NCBI RefSeq assembly: GCF_900002575.1
Contig: NZ_LN650648.1
Location: 2,457,565-2,521,564, forward strand
Source: Romboutsia hominis
GTDB lineage: Bacteria; Bacillota; Clostridia; Peptostreptococcales; Peptostreptococcaceae
DNA length: 64,000 nucleotides
Reading direction: 5' to 3'
The position numbers were made by a program, and so were the translations under genes. This document shows positions 62,641 to 64,000 of the stretch, piece by piece. Every line of letters starts with the position of its first letter. Position 1 is the first letter of the stretch. The notes beneath the pieces were generated by a model. The model did not search any database and was not told the DNA's origin. It saw only the letters and a list, made by a program, of their open reading frames with translations.

Positions 62641-62683
62641 TTATAATTTTCGTTTGACAATAAATTAACTTTCTTGAAAAGTA

Positions 62684-62712
62684 TTGATTTTTATGTCGAA
62701 ATTTGATAGTAT
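62684..62712 (+). promoter_or_regulatory. promoter of sRNA-like unit 2 with Spo0A box
   Basis: TTGATT (62684-62689), 17-base spacer and TAGTAT (62707-62712) preceded by TG-A. The Spo0A-box heptamer TGTCGAA lies at 62694-62700. It has the same spacing as in unit 1. Confidence 0.7.
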
Positions 62713-62718
62713 ATAGAC

Positions 62719-62860
62719 ATGGTTATCCCCCTGATAACCTTAATTAAAATCTCTATTCCCAATACCCCTTTTGAACGGATAAACTTTATATCCATTTTAT
62801 CAAGTTGATAACGGAAATCAACTTGATAGCAAAAAAGAGCTTCCCCGAGCTCTTTTTTTT
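62719..62860 (+). ncRNA. candidate C-rich small RNA, unit 2
   Basis: Predicted RNA of about 142 nt starting near 62719. The first ~55 nt match unit 1 closely, with the same GGTTATC-CCCCT-GATAACC hairpin (62721-62739) and C-rich ATTCCCAATACCCC. The 3' part differs: a 12-bp stem (62798-62809 with 62817-62828) and the terminator AAAAAAGAGCT/AGCTCTTTTTT (62832-62858). Conserved 5' seed and divergent tail fit a duplicated sRNA. No open frame of note. Confidence 0.6.
62832..62860 (+). terminator. terminator of sRNA-like unit 2
   Basis: AAAAAAGAGCT pairs perfectly with AGCTCTTTTTT around TCCCCG, followed by TTT. Confidence 0.92.
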
Positions 62861-63094
62861 TATATAATAAAATATAAATTATTTTAATGAGTATATATTT
62901 TACTAAAATTTTTGACTTTGAATATTTTCTTATAAATTTTAAAAGTTCTTTATATACTAAGTATAATTTCATTTTTATTTTACATTTATCGTCTTTTTTT
63001 GCAATCCTCTAACTTTTTATCTATATTTCTATGAGTTTTACTTTCTTTTTAATAAATAATTAACTTTATTTAACATGCTTATATAGTTTTTTTT

Positions 63095-63103
63095 TGATAT
63101 AAT
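63095..63103 (+). promoter_or_regulatory. extended -10 promoter of the asparaginase gene
   Basis: TGATATAAT is a TG-N extended -10 with a consensus hexamer at 63098-63103. No clear -35. The start codon is 44 bases further on. Confidence 0.55.
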
Positions 63104-63146
63104 TTACTTATGATATATATGTATATATTTTTAAGGAGGGACATTC

Positions 63147-64000
63147 ATGACTAAAAAGAAAAAAGTTGCTATAGTTTTCACAGGTGGAACTATATCAATG
63201 ACTGTAGATAAAGAAATTGGAGCTGCTATTCCTACTTTATCTGGTGAGCAAATAATGTCTATGGTAACTAATATAGATAAAGTTGCTGAAATAGAAGTTT
63301 TAAACTTTGATGAAATACCTGGTCCTCATATGACTCCTGAAAGAATGATGGAGTTAAAGGATTATGTTAATGATTTACTTATTAGAGAAGATATATGCGG
63401 TGTTGTTATAACTCATGGTACTGATAGTTTAGAAGAAACTGCTTATTTCTTAGACTTAACTATAACTAGTATAAAACCTGTTATAGTCACAGGAGCTATG
63501 AGAAGTAGTTCAGAGCTTGGATATGATGGTCCAAGTAACTTATCTGCTGCTGTTTGTACTGCTATATCTGATGATGCTATAGGAAAAGGTGTTCTTATAG
63601 TTTTAAACAATGAAGTACTTTTAGCTTCTGAAGCTACTAAAACTAATACATTATCATTAAATACTTTTAAATCTTTAACATCTGGACCTCTTGGTATAAT
63701 AGATTGTAACGAATTAGTTTTATATAAGGATGTTGTCAATAGATCTATAATAGATACAGATAAAGTTGAGTCTAAAGTTGCTCTATTTAAATCTGGAGTT
63801 GGTATGGATGATGAACTTATAAAATTCGCTACTGATAATGGATACAAGGGTATTGTCATAGAAGCTATGGGTAGAGGTAATATACCTCCTAAGATGTATG
63901 AAGGTGTAAAATATGCTAGGGAGAAAGATATACCTGTTGTAATAGTTTCTAGATGTCATTCTGGAAGGGTATTTGATAGTTATGGATACTTAGGTTCTGG
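63147..64000 (+). CDS. type I L-asparaginase (3' end beyond the window)
   Basis: At least 284 residues; the frame is open at the window end, and full length is expected to be about 325-330. Hydrolyses asparagine to aspartate and ammonia. The first catalytic threonine is in FTGGTISM and the second with its Asp in THGTDSLEET. No signal peptide, so it is the cytoplasmic (type I) kind. SD AAGGAGG 7 bases before ATG 63147. The preceding C-rich sRNA-like units are divergent neighbours only by position. Confidence 0.93.
   Translation, partial: MTKKKKVAIVFTGGTISMTVDKEIGAAIPTLSGEQIMSMVTNIDKVAEIEVLNFDEIPGPHMTPERMMELKDYVNDLLIREDICGVVITHGTDSLEETAYFLDLTITSIKPVIVTGAMRSSSELGYDGPSNLSAAVCTAISDDAIGKGVLIVLNNEVLLASEATKTNTLSLNTFKSLTSGPLGIIDCNELVLYKDVVNRSIIDTDKVESKVALFKSGVGMDDELIKFATDNGYKGIVIEAMGRGNIPPKMYEGVKYAREKDIPVVIVSRCHSGRVFDSYGYLGS

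Noticed and set aside
62691-62972. 93-codon minus-strand frame over the second sRNA-like unit
   Set aside because: Antisense to the repeat and terminators, no SD, and no counterpart over the first unit.

Overview
This 64-kb window is low-GC, sporulating clostridial chromosome. The best fit is the family Peptostreptococcaceae (Clostridioides, Paraclostridium, Romboutsia, Intestinibacter). The evidence is the 16S/23S sequence, a tRNA-Ala in the rRNA spacer, a complete spoIIA operon and five-gene spoVA operon, a SCIFF peptide with its radical-SAM maturase, the hemZ-hisS-aspS and yajC-tgt-queA-ruvBAC blocks, and very AT-rich spacers. Genus is inference; Romboutsia is a reasonable guess.

Layout. 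1-4440: the 5' 2.35 kb of a 23S gene, tRNA-Ala and 16S, all on the minus strand, with the rrn promoter at 4409-4437. 4785-7482: a two-gene ThrE-like exporter, an RseC-family protein, a CsoR-type regulator and a possible small spore protein. 7614-20710: a long minus-strand housekeeping block (aspS, hisS, hemZ, a metallo-beta-lactamase hydrolase, dtd, relA, apt, recJ and a UbiB-family kinase). 20785-29161: a gamma-class carbonic anhydrase, scfB, scfA (a 47-residue peptide with six cysteines), a TIGR04086 membrane protein, yajC, tgt, a PsiE-like protein, queA and ruvB-ruvA-ruvC, with a LexA-type box at the ruvC promoter. 29286-44639: bofC-like, DUF1540, yebC, nadE, ferredoxin, a TSUP transporter split into two half-genes, DUF2935, yigZ, a degenerate Nudix protein, a HEAT protein, hflX, ABC-F, a zinc phospholipase C-like protein, an amidase and spoIVB. 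44680-53084: yunB, a class A penicillin-binding protein with a repetitive tail, then spoVA and spoIIA read on the minus strand from a sigma-H promoter. 53373-62174: a DEAD-box helicase, a CaCA exchanger, pflB-pflA, thiI and a cysteine desulfurase. 62175-64000: two tandem paralogous small-RNA-like units, then a type I asparaginase cut by the window end.

How the genes connect. Sporulation is the main theme: SpoIIAA/SpoIIAB/SigF for early forespore control, SpoIVB (and perhaps a BofC-like protein) for sigma-K signalling, SpoVA for dipicolinate uptake, and YunB. tRNA quality and modification also cluster here: aspS, hisS, dtd, tgt, queA and thiI with a cysteine desulfurase as likely sulfur donor. 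pflB/pflA are an enzyme and activase pair.

The most interesting non-coding signal is at 62493-62860. Two copies of a roughly 90-bp module each have a sigma-A-like promoter with an exact Spo0A-box heptamer (TGTCGAA) in its spacer. The predicted RNA in each starts with the same C-rich hairpin and C-rich single strand, and ends in its own intrinsic terminator. I read these as twin, possibly Spo0A-controlled, C-rich small RNAs.
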